Of a DNA stretch of 64,000 bases, positions 10,867-25,158 are shown piece after piece. Each line of letters starts with the position of its first letter. The first letter of the stretch is position 1. The position numbers and the translations under genes were made by a program. The DNA is from Rhodamnia argentea (lineage: Eukaryota > Streptophyta > Magnoliopsida > Myrtales > Myrtaceae), in NCBI RefSeq assembly GCF_020921035.1, contig NC_063152.1, forward strand, positions 27,899,903 through 27,963,902, given 5' to 3'. The notes under the pieces were generated by a model. The model was not told where the DNA came from, ran no database searches, and saw only the letters and a list, made by a program, of their open reading frames with translations.

Positions 10867-13800
10867 ATGTCGGAGCTGGACTCCGCCGCCACACTCGATC
10901 CCATCGACCACCTCCCACTCTCTCTCCTGCGATCCGATGTCATCCCTCCCGCCCCGACCCGTTCTCCCACCGGATCCACCATCGACTGGATCCCCGACCT
11001 CGCCGGCTACGCCTGGGTCGCCTACGGAGCCTCCTCTCTCCTGGTGATCTCTCACCTCCCTTCTCCTCTCTCCGAGGCCGAACCGCTCATCGCTCCTTTC
11101 TTCAGACAAGTCTTCGACCTCCCCCACCCCGTCTCCTCTGTCTCTTTCTCCTCCGACGGCCGTGTCGCCGCCGCTTCTGGCGATTGCGTCTTCATTCACT
11201 CGCTCGAATCCTCCAGATTACTAGGTATGCTTGAATTCGATATAGTTGCCTCTTTTTTCATTTTCGTTATTCCACTTAGGCGTCTCTAGACCATTGGAGT
11301 TGAGTCACAGATCATAGAGCAAATCATAGGTGGGCATGTTTTGGCATTTCTGTCGATATTAGTTTACTGGGATAGTTGGGAAAGTGGCGATGAGTTTCTC
11401 AAGTTAAAGCTATCCTTATTTTCTCAAACATTCTCGATACTTAGATTCACAGTCTGTGCTTAAGCTCAATTGCTTTCTAAATGGGCCATGTATAGATGGC
11501 GAGTTGACTTCCCACGCCGAAGCACTCATTATTCCAAGGACGTGAATACCTAAAATGTGCGATTCTGGCTCATTAGAGTTGTTTAGTGGTAATTGGATTG
11601 ATTCCTGAAACATGCCTGGTGGATGGTTTTACGGTGTCTCAGTGAAAATAACAAGTCTATTGAAGAGTGGGCATCAAATGGATATCCCCAGCTACAGTCT
11701 TCACTTTGTATTGTAGAAAAATCCCAAATTCTATGTTAAGAGTTTTTGAAGTCGCCATCGTGTTAACTTCTTCTCAATATTGCCTTCACTGCTTCTCCTT
11801 CTCTAATCTCCATTATCAGATCTCATGTATGAGGTCATTTTAACAATTTGCCTGTGACCTCAACCACTTAGTTGTTCTCCTTCGAGTCACAAGCAATTTT
11901 ATCAGATGGTTCTGGTTTCTAAGAGCATGTATACATACCTCATTGCCTTCTCTTCCATCTCCATGCACTTAAGCACACATCAAGGAGTAGACAAGGATGC
12001 GATATGGCAAACGTGTTATTTATCAGTAGTATGTTCCCCATTGTCATTTTCCTCTTTGGGGCTCTTGTGAACTTATATTCCACTGCAGTTTTAGTTTGCT
12101 TTTGAATTTCTTAAATTTAAATGTTTTGTACTCATCAGGTTCTTTTTGTTGGAGCCAGAATGCAGTACTCAGGCAGTCTTCAAAGGTGGAGGCGGTCAAG
12201 TGGACCAGATCAGGGGATGGAATTATTGCAGGTGGAATCGAGGTGGTTCTGTGGAAGAACAACAGCATTTCCTGGGAGATTGCTTGGAAGTTTAAAGCTA
12301 AACAGCCACAAACTCTGGTTTCTGCAACTTGGTCCATTGAGGGACCATCAGCAGCAGCTCCTTATCTGAATAAGCAGCATCTCGGTGGATCATCGGTCAG
12401 CGAGGAGTGCAGACATGTTTTAGTATGTCAAAGCAATCGGAAATCTGAATACATGATGGTTAAGCTACTTCATCCTCAACCTATCCTCATGATTGAATGG
12501 AGGCCGTTGGGAGGAAGATGGCTTAAGAGGAATCTGAAAGTAAGACAGGTCCTTTTAACATGCTGCTTGGATGGAGCCGTGAGGTTATGGAGTGAGATGG
12601 ATTATGGACGAGCAAGAAAAATGGAGAAGGACTTCAAGGATCCCAAGTTCATGCCGCATTCATTTTGTGTTGTTGCTGTAATTGAGACAAACATGGTTCT
12701 TGGTGCAACTCTAGGTGAGAACTTTTTTGTTACTTGGGCAGAAGAAAGGAGGGGGTTACATATAATTGGCAAAGAAGGTTGCCAGCTTTTCCCCACAGAG
12801 TTTTCTGAGCATGAAAAGAATGGCCAATGTGAATGGGTAGTAGGCATTGGACCAGAGTTGAAAATTACATTCTGGGCAATCCATTTTCTTGATGAATTTT
12901 CTCCTCTTAGGCACCCTCGGGTGACGTTATGGAAGTCAAAGGAGCTGCTGTGTCTTGACTCAGCGCATCTTCACAAAGTCTCATATTTGAATGTCAAAGA
13001 TCTACACCCCGTGAAGAAAGCAATCATCTCAAGGAATAGCTCAGCTGGACCACCTGTTTTATGCTCTTTTATTCACCTTTCACCCTGCAATTCAATGGTG
13101 TGGTTGCTTCTGTACACTCAGGTTGCGGATAATGTAAGAGATTTGTCTCTTGGTACTTCCCCAGAAGAGAAGTTTTTATCAGGTTCTGCTGGTTGTGAAC
13201 TAGGTATAGATGGTCATTCTGGAAAAATCTTACGAGTTGCTGTGCATCCTGATCACTGTGTAGTCAGATTAGCCGCTTCCTTGGATTCTAATGGTTTGCT
13301 TTTATTTTGGTCATTTTCCACCTTTACCAATGAGTTTCCTGGGTTTCCAACCATGATTCCCTCGTGGAAGCTCTCTGGAAAACTTGTGACACAAGAAAAT
13401 GGGCCAAAATATACCAGCTTGGTCTGGGCACCTTTAGCAATGAATGATGACTGCATTGTTCTGTTGGGATACCATGGTGGGATTGATTGCTTTGTGGTTA
13501 AAGTTTCTGAAAAGGAAGTGCAAAAAGTAGAATGTCACAAATTATGCACGATTCCTTTTTGTGATAGTGTTCCTCCTGCAGAAGGCCCCACAGATATCTT
13601 TTCAATTCCTCTGACCAACAAAGACTTCAGATTTGATGGCTTCATGCTTTTGGCTTCATGGATTAATGGGTTTTATACATTATCATGGGATATTGCTGTA
13701 CAATACTATGATTTATCTGGGCACAGTCGAGAATGTGACTTTGAGACCAAATACCCAGCTTGGAGCAGCATGTCAAAATTCGAGAGTAATTTTTATGGCA

Positions 13801-16800
13801 AAGGATATTCTATTTTTGTATCTCCTTGCTCTCCACAATACCCAGATTCACAGAACCATGACGCTATCACCAGTTTCTCCCTAGTATGTCCTGGTCTTTC
13901 CTTATCATCTGTACGGCAGGACTGGAGGTGTATTGATAATGAACAGTGCAGCAATTGTCCTGCATTTTTTATGGCAGCAGGCTGCAGAGATGGTAGCTTG
14001 AAGTTGTGGAGAAGTAATGGGACTGAAGTATCTGCTGCCACTGTCAGATGGGAGCTTGTGGGTATGGTTGCTGCACATCAAAGTTCAATTAGTAAAGTAT
14101 GTCTTACTGATTGTGGTCAGAAGATTGCAATCATATGTGGGGCTAGTAATTCTGATACTGTCAGTACTCTAAGTATATGGGGCGCTGTTAATATGATGGG
14201 AGCAAGTCACCTATTGTTAGAAGATACGGTATCCCTAGATGGATGTGTCATTGCTATGAAGTGGTTAGCATTAGGTAATGGCCAACAGATTCTTGGAGTA
14301 TGCATGCAAGATAAATTGCAGGTGTATGCAGAAAGGCGAGCTGGTAGTCATAGTTTGTTGAATTCTGGAAAGCCTTCACATATGCATATTTGGTTTTGCA
14401 TCGCACATGCTTGCTTATCATCTCCTGCGTATGACTTTATTTGGGGTCCCCAGGCAACAGTTGTGGTTGTTCATGAAAATCACATCTGCTCATTCAGTCA
14501 GTTGTTATTCCTTGTATATAGTGGTTATCTGGGTAATTCTCATCTAGCATGTGAAAAGGATATTCCGTGGAATAGTGAAAGAGGCCCTAACATTGGCATT
14601 TTTGCTCCAATTTTCACTGATCTTGACATTCATAAGTTTGAAAATATCTCAGTTAAAAGCAGTGGCAAGTCATGCACCTCCGGGACTGCTAAAATTTTGA
14701 GCTTGAATTGTGATCTTCTAGCCAGTTGTCTATCTGTAGAAAGGGCTACATCAGAACATTGCTTTCCTACAAAGTTCAAATTGTGGAGCATGTTGGAAAT
14801 ACTGGAGAAGTTGGGTGGATCTCTTCCTTTGTATCATCCACAGGCTCTCCTTTTTAACATATTTTCAGGTACCTTCAATTGCTGCATAGATGATAAAGTA
14901 ACTTCCAGATGTTCTTTCTGTGACTTGGTATTGTGAGCTTCCATCACATTTTGCACATTTATAGCTATGTCATTTATTACAAGTGGGTCTAGTTTTATAG
15001 ATAGGGTTAGATAACCTAGTGTTCATGTTGTTAACATGCATATCTTTCTAATCTCTTCTTTCAATTTTCTTTGCTTGCCTGCAATTTTTTAATTTTTGTT
15101 GGCTTCTTTCTAATTTGGTAAGTGCTAAGGGTGCTCTATGAGTGGACTGAATAATAGGAAATACTTTTGAATGTTAGGGCTGCTGATTTATTCGGCATGC
15201 ATTGAATTTTTTGGTTATATATTGTTTTGTTGTCAGCAGTTGTTCTCTTTTATTTCCTTTCATGGACTAGCGTGTGGAAAGAGAAGGGGGTGGTGTATGG
15301 ATTAGATTTAGGATCAGAAAATAAAAACAGTAATTTGGATAATTTGATCAGAATATGTTCCCTGTTATTTTAGTTCTCTCTCTCTCTCTCTCTCATTCTC
15401 ATCTGTGACAATCTTAATCTACAGTTTTTTAATGTATAGAATCATGAATTACAACAAGCTTGTAGATTGAGCGACGATTTGCTGTCACCAAAGGGGGTTG
15501 TAGAGTTTAGACATCGTTACTTTGGACAAGATCGAGGAGTGTTCCTTCAACTGGTAGGCATACTGCATGAATTTGAAGTGAGGGCTACTTGTAGTGGTTC
15601 AAAGCCTGAAAAGAAATGGATGGCTGTTTGAACCTCAAGTAGCGGTTCAGAGCCTGGAAAGAAATGGATGGCTATTTTAACCTTTGAGGTACTGAGAAAA
15701 ATTTAAGCTGGCTTTGTACCCGTTCAATAACAATGGAAGGAAGTAAAAGACTCGAACCTATGTCTAGTAGCTGCAGGTGCCCTCTGTTTTTGTATTCTAA
15801 CATGTTTTTCCTTACAAAATGTCTTAGATGTTTTAATTGCTAGCGGCTTTTGTTTTCCTTTATCTATAACACTAAAATATCAACTAGACTTAGTTGGTCT
15901 GTAAAAAGCTTCACATTCACTTTGACTTCGTCAGGCAGCAGGCTCTATGGAGAAACGTCGCGTTTGTCATTTCCCTTGCCATCGTCATTTCCTTTAGCTT
16001 TTATTTGCAATAATTCTTTCACTTGCGTAGAAGTTATTAATGTGGTGTCTGAAAGTCAATCATGACTGTGACTGTTTTTCTTGGTTTGGACTTCCATCAG
16101 TAGTTTGGCATAATTTTGTGGCTGTAGTGATATGTTTATGATAGGCAAAATTGACTTTTTGAAGGAGAACATTGTTAAAAATTTAGAAGATATTTCCCAG
16201 AGGAGAAAATTTGATGACTTTAAGTTTTTCTCTTATTGTGACAATAAATTTGGCACTCAGTGCTCTTTGGAAGGGGTACTACCAGTGAATGTTTTCACAT
16301 GGAACTTATTTAGGGAATAGAATGTGGCTGCATTGCTATTTTTTTCTGAAAATAACCTTGAGAGCAAACTCCTCTAAATTAACTTGTCCTTTTACTACCT
16401 TTTTAAGTGCTTTTAATTATTAGCTTTAAATAGATACTTTTAAATATATCTATGTTCCTTTGCTTTGGTTTATCCAGGTAATTGGAGGCGTGCATATCTG
16501 GCCTTGCAGCATCTTGTTGCACATTCTGATGCTCATGGGGAGAGAGCCAAATCACTCCAAATTGTTCCCCAAATGGTTCTGTCAAGTTATCTTGAAGGCG
16601 TTGTTTCAGAAAGTTCTCCAGCCAGACAAATTCAGTGGAGTGGGGATGCCACTTCAACTACATCATCCTTCAGTTTTGAAAGAGGGTTGACTGATTTGTC
16701 TTCTAAGTTTGACTCTGATGCTACCATTAATAGACCTAATTCCTTGTCATTAAAATCTGAACTTAGTGGCTTCATCAACACTCTTGAGAGGGGAGACGAG

Positions 16801-19800
16801 TTAGAAGCTATGTCGCAAAAAGAGGAGATGGAAATTCTTGCAATTAGTGATCTTCTCAGTGAAGTCAATCATTCGCATTCTACCTCTGTTTATGAAAGTC
16901 TTGATGAGCCTGGACAAAGGTAAGCCTCGATATGGTTGATTTGCATTGCTTTCTAGTATAAGTTGCTTTCCAGCTGCTTGGTGTTGTTGGTCATGTAATT
17001 ATGACATCTTTCCTTCAATTGAGCTAATGCAATGGTCATGGTCGTTTTTTAGGCTTGATTGAAGTGATAAGTTGTTTATGTGACTCTGGAAGCTGATGTA
17101 ATCAAAATCTTTCTGGTTGGGCACTCCTGAAGTAAATTTTGTTCTCCCTGCCCGTATTGTATAATGAGAACATTGAGTTGTATTAGTGATCTTCTTGTGA
17201 AGAATTGCATCATAGTATTTTAGACACCTCTTCTGTGACACGTAGATCTTCTACCCTGTTGTCCACATTTTGATGGAAAGCCGATTTGACCTAAAAAAGT
17301 GTTGCCGACTCTAGGATAGGTATGAAAGCCCATTCCTCCAGACAAGCGGGCTATAAAGTTCTGCTTGCAGAACCAGTGCTGGGAAGGAGGAGTTGTTACT
17401 TTTAGGGAGCATCGAACATCTGTTTGAGCCCTGAGCAGTTTCTGCGTCTTATTATCCTTAGAGATGGCATGATTAGGACATCCTCTTTGATCTTATTATG
17501 TGGCAGTGGAATCTCCTCCCTCTCAGCGCTTTTCCCCAAATTGTGTTTAGAACTGGGGACTTCATGATCTAGAAGAGCCTTTATTTCTAAACACTTATTG
17601 AATTTTCATTCCATACTTTCCGCTTCAACTCTGCCTCAGGTTTTGGGTCTCAGTGAGATACAAACAACTTCATTTCCTCCGGAAGTGTGGAAGGATGGCA
17701 TCCATGGAAGAGTTAGTCATTGATTCTGCATCAATTTGCTGGGCCTTTCACTCTGACTGTCAGGATAATCTATTAGATTCGTTTCTCCCGAATGCATCTT
17801 CTTGGCAAGAAATGCGAGCTGTTGGAGTTGGACTTTGGTTAACCGATGCATCACAATTGCGTACAAGGGTGAGGTTTAGTCCTTGACCATTAAGTGCTGT
17901 GACTATGTATCGGATGAGCATTGAACTTGGATTCCTCATTTTTATATGGCTTCAAGCCACTTGGTCTATGCATTTCCTGCTTTATTGCCAGGAATTTTTT
18001 GGGGGTTGGAGAAGCTCTCTTCCTGGGAGTTCACCTGGCTCCTCTTATTATTTGTAATATTTGGGAAAACCTAGGGATTACTCTGGTAATCTACCATGAA
18101 ACAAATTGGTTTTAAATCCTTTGTAATCTGATTGTTACGAAAGTTGCAGATATATTTGTTTGTTAAGTGCTGATTAGACTTTCCTGCTTCGAGCCATCTG
18201 ATGGAGGTTGTTTCATTGCAGATGGAGAAGCTGGCAAGATCACAATATTTAAACAGAAAAGATCCTAAAGACTGTGCACTACTATATGTATCATTAAACA
18301 GACTTCAAGTTTTGGCTGGCCTCTTTAAATTAAGCAAGGATGAGAAGGATAAGCCTTTAGTTGGATTTCTCCTACGCAATTTTCAGGTACAGTGTGACAG
18401 AACTGATGTGTAGTGTCATGTCACTGATTTATGAATAGATATTGAAACAAAGAGGAAGAAGTTCCTGTAGCGTTACTAATTTTGCAATGTCAGTGAATTT
18501 CTCAAGCTCCTATTTGTGTTGTACATTTCATTTGTCTTTTAGCTAATATAGGATTTTTATTCCCTTCTGGTAACCCTTTTAGTTCAATCTGCATTTTCAT
18601 GACAGGAGGAGAAAAACAAGGCTGCTGCACTTAAAAATGCATATGTCTTGCTAGGGAGGCATCAGCTAGAGCTTGCAATTGCTTTTTTCCTGCTTGGTGG
18701 TGATATTTCCTCTGCAGTGGCTGTTTGTATTAAGAATCTTGGGGATGAGCAGCTTGCTCTAGTTATCTGTCGCCTTGTTGAGGGGTGCGGTGGACCAACT
18801 GAGCATCAATTAATAACGAAGTCCATGCTTCCTTCTGCAATCGAGAAGGGTGACTACTGGCTTTCCAGTCTTTTGGAGGTGTCCTGTTATCCTAGTTAAT
18901 TTTTGCCTTATTTCTAGTTTTTGGTTGTGGAGATGAATGCGGCATTAGATGCTTGTAGCCATCATAAATATCTCTTTCTTTTGCAGTGGCAGCTGGGGAA
19001 CTACTCGAAATCTTTCTTGAGCATGTTTAAGTGCCAAAATGGTCCTATCCCAAATGAATATACTCCGTTGTCCAATCACGCTGCCTTTCTGGACCCAAGT
19101 GTTGGCTTATATTGCATTTTGCTAGCGGCTAAGAATCGTATGAAGAATGCTGTTGGGGAGCAGAATGCTGCATTTTTTGGGAGGTGGGCCTGTCTGATCA
19201 CAGCTACTGCCTTGAAAAAAAGTGGGCTTCCTGTAAGTATTGTTTTCCTTCTAATAATGGGTAATAAGAGGTCAAGAATGTCGTATGTTCGCTTCTCATA
19301 TGAATATTCATGGTGCTTGGTAAGTTGTCTGCATCTATTGATGATTTGTATTGTTGCAACAATTATCAGTGAGCTCTACTCTTTATTTTTGGTTCTGTTT
19401 GTATCAGCTTGAAGCTATGGAGCACTGTTCTTCTCTGAGCTTTGACGGGGGATGTGATCATCAGGGCATGTTCAGTAATGGGCTTTCTGAAGTTCTACTG
19501 GGCAGACCCAAAGAATCCACAAATAGTTCCACAAATTGGCTGTCCAATGATGTGTCTACCCATTTGGAGTCCCATTATAAACTTGATTGTGCACTTCAAC
19601 ACTTCTCCAAATTAATTAAAGAACACCCGTCTTGGCCATACTCAAGTAGGGGATCTTTTGGATCTAGGTCACACTTTGAGTATAAGATGCATGAATTGCA
19701 GAAACTACTACCAGAGTTCCGAGATAAGCTATATGCTGGCTTGGAGGTTGTTGAGCAGAAGTTCTCTGTGGATGCTGCTTCTCTCCTTAGCAAGGTATAT

Positions 19801-22800
19801 TGACTTTTGAGTCATTACATGTGACACTATATGTTTTCACCGCTTCTCACCCTGTTGACTGTAGATGCTGCTAACATGCTCTTGTTACATGATATATGTT
19901 TGCAGATATCAGAGTTTGCATGCTATAAGGGCTCCTTTGGTATTATATTTGACCTATTAGAAGGGTACTATTGTCAGCAAAAGGCTTCTGATGGGAATGA
20001 TCTGCTTGGCAGTCTAGAACCCTCTCGTTTAAAGCTTACATTGGCAGCAGCTGAAGAAGTTTCTGTCTTGTCTTCACGTTTCATTGCAGCCTGTAGTATA
20101 TCCTTCTCTCTACTGGATTCACATAATTTCATGAAGACTGAGCGAGATGAAATAGGATCCAAATTTTCAGTTGCTTGGGGGATTCTATTTCAAACTCTTA
20201 TACATATATTTAGGAAATTAAGAGCTGTTCTCCAGTTATCTTTGAACTCCAATGAGACAGACTTTATCATGAAACCTATTGCCATACTCGATTTATTCGA
20301 GTATTTAGCTCATTTTGCTTACATTTGGTTTCAGAGGAACTTAAAAGCTCTCAGTTTGATTTTGCAACCCCTCACAGTTTCTCCTTTCAGTGGCCATACT
20401 ACATACAATGTCGATATGAAAGATCTAACCAAAGTTCTGTACCAAATGGAAAAAATTTTGTCTGATGCTGCCACTGTTGATACTGTCAAATGGGATCTGC
20501 AATCAACTGGAAGTGTGAAAGGCGAACATGGAGGAGACATAGTACACTTGATTCCTGAAGATGAAAGATGGCAAATTTTGGGATGTTCACTATGGGAACA
20601 TATGTCTCGTTTTACGAACCATAAGCTGAATTTCATATTGGAAACAGTTCAAGACAGTCACCTTTTTGGTGCTTCTCTAAGTGAACTTCAATCAAAATTA
20701 TGTAGTTCTGCTCATCTTCATGCTGATGACAAGAATATGAGAGAACAGATTGAGCTGCTATCAGTTTTTCTGGTCCAGTCACTGAAGGCAATTTCTGCTC
20801 ATGTTTCTTCATATCACACTAAACAACTTGCAGCCCTAGTGCAGCAGAAACTTGACAATGGATGGCCAGCTATGACTCTTGTATGGTTGCAAAAGTCTGA
20901 TCTGACTGAACCCGGATCTCTCCAAACGCATCTGCATGATACTAATACTACTTTGGATCTAGTTAATAGTGATACTGAACTATCAATTTTCGAAAGACTC
21001 TGGACTTTATGGGCTGATCCACATATTATATCAGACAGTTTTGCCTTGGAGAAAATAAATTGGTCAGAATATGTCAACACTAAACCTTCTAAAGGTTGGA
21101 CAGCAGTACATGACGGGATGACATTGGAGGAAAATGAATCGAGAAACAATGGAAGTAGCTGTAGCACTGAATCTACCAGCAGGATCAGTGGGTCTCTTTC
21201 TAAGGGATTATTTTCAAATGGAAACTCTTTATTGAGTTCTTGGCATAAAGAACCCAACCTTATGAAGGAGGTTACTCATTTTCAAAATCCTAAAGATATT
21301 TTAAAGAGAAATGGGGAGCTCATGGAGGTAATTTTTCCTTTCACTGCTCCGTGTTGTGTTCATGTAGCAGTATGTTTTTGATGGATCAAACTGCCTGAAG
21401 GTGGCAGTAGGTCCTTGAAGCTAATATCTAGATCTTAAACATGCACGATGCTGACATAGTTTTGATGGTTTGAACAGGCATTGTGCATTAACTCCATCAA
21501 CGAGCGGCAAATTGCAGTTTCTAGCAATAGAAAGGTGAGTGATTCCTGCACATAGATACTAATATTAGTACTGATCCTTAAAGCAATCTATGCTGCCGGA
21601 TTTTTGTGAGCATTTGAATTGTACTGATCACTGGGCAACTAACTGGTAACTGTGACAATTCTTTTGGCTACTTAGACATGTTGCATCCCTTAATGCTAGT
21701 TAATGAAAATATTAATTTATCTGCAATAAAAACTACAATCACTTTGGGGTCATAGACATAAATTGAACAGCACAAAATAATTTTTGACAGAAGCTCCTTG
21801 TGTTGCAATTTGATGAGTTAAACGTTTCAACTCCTGATGATACCTACCTTCTAACATGTTTGAATAAGCATTGCTGTGGCGACTTCATGGTCTGTCACAT
21901 TCTTTTACTCTTTATCGGAGATAAATTTTTCTGGCTACTCATAAAGTATTCTTCATGGGTGGTCGCCTTATATAGGGTATAATTTTCTTCAACTTGGAAC
22001 GAGAATTACCTTATAAAGAAGGAATGGAGCATGTATGGTCAGAAGCTGATTGGCCAGAGCATGGTTGGGCAGACTCTGAATCCACTCTTCAGAGCAAAAC
22101 AGGGTTACATCTGGGATTTGGTGCAGCAACTACCGGGATGGGATCTTTGGCCATGCCAGGGAGAGACCTGACAGGTGGTGTAGCATTTGGTTTTCCAGGT
22201 TATGCAGGCATTGGTGCCTCTGGCTTAGGTTTGGAAACTCAAGATAAATTCGAAGAGTTTGTTGAACAATCAGCTAACTTGGAAACTGTAAGAACTAGGG
22301 CTCTTTCTAGTCACCCATCCATGCCGTACTTCTTGGTTGGCTCCAGCAATACGCACATCTACTTATGGAAGGTATGATTTGCTGCAGCGGGCGAATGATC
22401 AATTTTACAAAAAGTCAGATATGGGATTGCGTCAGTTGTCATTTGCTAAATCTTTTATTTGGCTGTTTCATCAGTTTTGTTTTGAGGAATTGTTTATACA
22501 GAATCGAGCAAGAAGACTCTTTTTCACTTTTATCAATTTGCTCTTTTAGGCATGATGGTCTGCAACTTTGGCTTGGGACAATCGGGAACTTTTTCTCTCT
22601 ATGAATTTTGCTTTTCTTTTCTAAATTTTTGTCAGCATCATTCTTTCTGTGCCCTTTTGTTCGTGAATTAATGTATATTGATGTGCGCTTAATGAAAAGA
22701 GCATGCTGAGAGAAGTCCCCAGCCAAAAGTAAAAGCCAACCTGCAAAAGGAATAATATTGCATGGAGTATCCTTCTGTTCTGCACTTCTCTGTTTCTCTT

Positions 22801-25038
22801 TCTTGACTTGGAAGTGCGATTTGTGGGTTGTTAACTTGTTACTGCTTTGAACTTCGAATATTACTGTAGAATGATTGTAACATAATTGATAAATGCAGTT
22901 TGGTGAGGAAAAAGCTATTGCTACTTATGGAGTGCTGCCTGCTGCAAATAGCCCTCCACCTTATGCTCTTGCATCTATATCAGCCTTGCATTTTGACCCT
23001 TGTGGACACAGATTTGCTACAGCCACATTAGATGGGACCATATGCTCATGGCAGCTGGAGGTTGGAGGAAGGAGCAACATTCATCCGACTGAATCATCTC
23101 TCTGCTTTAATGGCCATGCCTCGTATGTGTAATCTTCTTAGATTTTTTTTAGCAATCTCTATCTTGTTTAATTTTTCCTGCACGTGGTACTGGAAATTGG
23201 GAATAAAAATAACGACACATGGCCTGTCTTTTATTTATTTGGTTGATGCGAGATTTTCCTCTGTGCTTCAGATTAGGATTTTTCACTGAGGGACTTTGTG
23301 AAATAATGCAACAAAGAACAGAATGAATGGCTGTGGATAACTTTTAGCAATTTTTTTTGGTGGCCAAAGATTTGGTTCTTCATTTTGGGTCCTCAGACAG
23401 CACGTTCCTTCTCATAGTGTTGGTGTCCTATTTTCTTTTGGGTACTTATCCCTGTTTGTTTTTTAAGTGGCACATAGTTGTTTTCTATTCAATGCTGATG
23501 ACATGCACACCTGTTGATAACGTGGCTTTTCATTATCAATTTGGGAATTTTGTCCACCACCCACCTTTGTCGTGGCGCCATATATTCGCCATATTGAGTT
23601 AATTTTGCTTGCAGGGACATTGCCTATGTTAGTTCGAGTGGATCAATAATAGCCGCAGCTGGATGCAGTTCAAATAACATGAATGTGGTTGTATGGGATA
23701 CACTGGCTCCACCTTCTACTTCCCGAGCCTCTATAATCTGTCATGAAGGTCTGTCCTTTTCCTACAACTGAAAATATGAATTTTGTGCTTGTTTGTACTG
23801 TCTAAACACCAGATGTCACCTGCGAGGACATTACATCTAAATGAGGTAGTGTATCTTTTCGAGCCAAATGGGGAGATGAATTCATTGATTCCACATGTTG
23901 GTGTGTTCGATTGGAGGAAGCATAAGGTACAGGCAAAAATAATGCCCCAGCATAGAATTCCCCTGCATTTGTGTCAAAAGAGGTCACCGCAGATTAGACA
24001 GCTTTGCCCTCTTCACTATGGAGAAGCTCATTTGTGACTTTTACCTATGACTTCCATATCGCCACGAAGCAACTTTACTGTCTATAAGGCTTGCCCCCAA
24101 AAGTTAATTGTAGTGGCAGATGATTTAGCTGTTCTCACTTGCTGGAGTTAGTGCAAAGCTACATGATGCATTTTCCAACCTTAAATAAACCAATAGCTGG
24201 ATAGGTGCTATTGTGTTATCATCGTTGACCATGGATCTTGTCAAACTTTTGTACTTTCTGTGCAGGTGGAGCTCGCTCTGTTTGTGTTTTCGATAATGAT
24301 GTTGGAAATAGTTCTGTTTCTCCCCTTATAGTGACTGGTGGTAAGGGTGGTGATGTTGGACTCCATGATTTTCGGTATATTGCAACCGGAAGGAGCAAAA
24401 GGCACAAGAGCTCTGATAATAGTCAGCGAAGTTCCCAGGCAACTTTGTCTACTGACTTGCCGGTAGGGACTGGTGCTAAGTTTGGGGTTGAGAATGTAGG
24501 TGGGATGCTCTGGTACATACCAAAGGCACATTTAGGTAATGTGTACTTTGCCACTGCCATAATCATTAGAATGTGCGTTATGTTCTGATTTTTGTGTATT
24601 TCTTGGTGTGAAGGGAGTGTTACGAAAATATGCCCAATTGCTCAGACAAGCTTGTTCTTAACTGGAAGCAAAGATGGTGATGTAAAACTTTGGGATGCCA
24701 AAAGTGCCAAGTTACTACGTCATTGGCCAAAATTACACGAAAGGCATACTTTTCTACAACCAAGCACTCGGGGTTTTGGTGGAGTCGTACGGGTAACATT
24801 CTTGTAATTAAGCTTGTGATGGGACATCACTATCTATTATTTTTGTAGCTACATATTTATTTTGTACATAGAGCAGTTTGATTCCCTGGGATGCAGAAGA
24901 AATTGGCTCGATGCCTCTACTTATTATCTTTACATGCAACAGGCTGGTGTTACGGATGTGCAGCTTGTTTCACAGGGATTTCTTACCTGTGGGGGGGATG
25001 GCTCTGTAAAGCTGGTTCAACTGAAAGATTATGTATGA
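10867..25038 (+). CDS. Rav1/DmX-like WD40 protein, 2,535 residues, 16 exons
   Basis: Homologue of yeast Rav1 and animal DmX/rabconnectin-3, scaffolds that help assemble the V-ATPase; the plant role is inferred from the family. Exons: 10867-11224, 12139-14868, 16478-16919, 17640-17868, 18222-18386, 18606-18878, 18987-19232, 19408-19794, 19906-21327, 21478-21534, 21976-22371, 22899-23122, 23615-23748, 24266-24535, 24614-24792, 24943-25038. All junctions are GT-AG and phases join exactly (7,608 nt). The N-terminal half has WD-type repeats (AVKWTRSGDGIIAGG, CCLDGAVRLW, CRDGSLKLW). The Rav1 C-terminal signature starts near residue 1,030 (GNWRRAYLALQHL) and continues through exons 4-9. Exons 11-16 encode a second WD40 block (PYFLVGSSNTHIYLWK, SKDGDVKLWD, GGDGSVKLVQLKD). 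The length agrees with my memory of Arabidopsis AT2G46560 (about 2,500). Start ATG chosen because MSELDSAATLDPIDHLPL begins the conserved frame. No signal peptide or membrane segment. Confidence 0.92.
15549..15690 (+). repeat. Two-copy tandem repeat, period about 47, in an intron
   Basis: Within intron 2 of the Rav1-like gene, a segment with gaaatggatggct occurs twice with spacing 47 (ggttc at 15,596 and 15,643). A CT microsatellite sits upstream at about 15,375-15,395. Confidence 0.6.
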
Positions 25039-25158
25039 GGGATGTGCTGAAGTTGCACAACTATTTTTGCAAGAGATATGTCGACATCTCTAGATGGGAG
25101 GGATGTGCTGAAGTTGCACAACTATTTTTGCAAGAGATATATCGACATCTCTAGATGG
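25037..25158 (+). repeat. 61-bp tandem duplication starting inside the Rav1-like stop codon
   Basis: Two nearly identical copies (25,037-25,097 and 25,098-25,158, one visible mismatch: gatatGtc versus gatatAtc). The first copy begins with the last two bases of the TGA stop. The recent duplication lies in the 3' untranslated region and does not change the protein. Confidence 0.85.
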
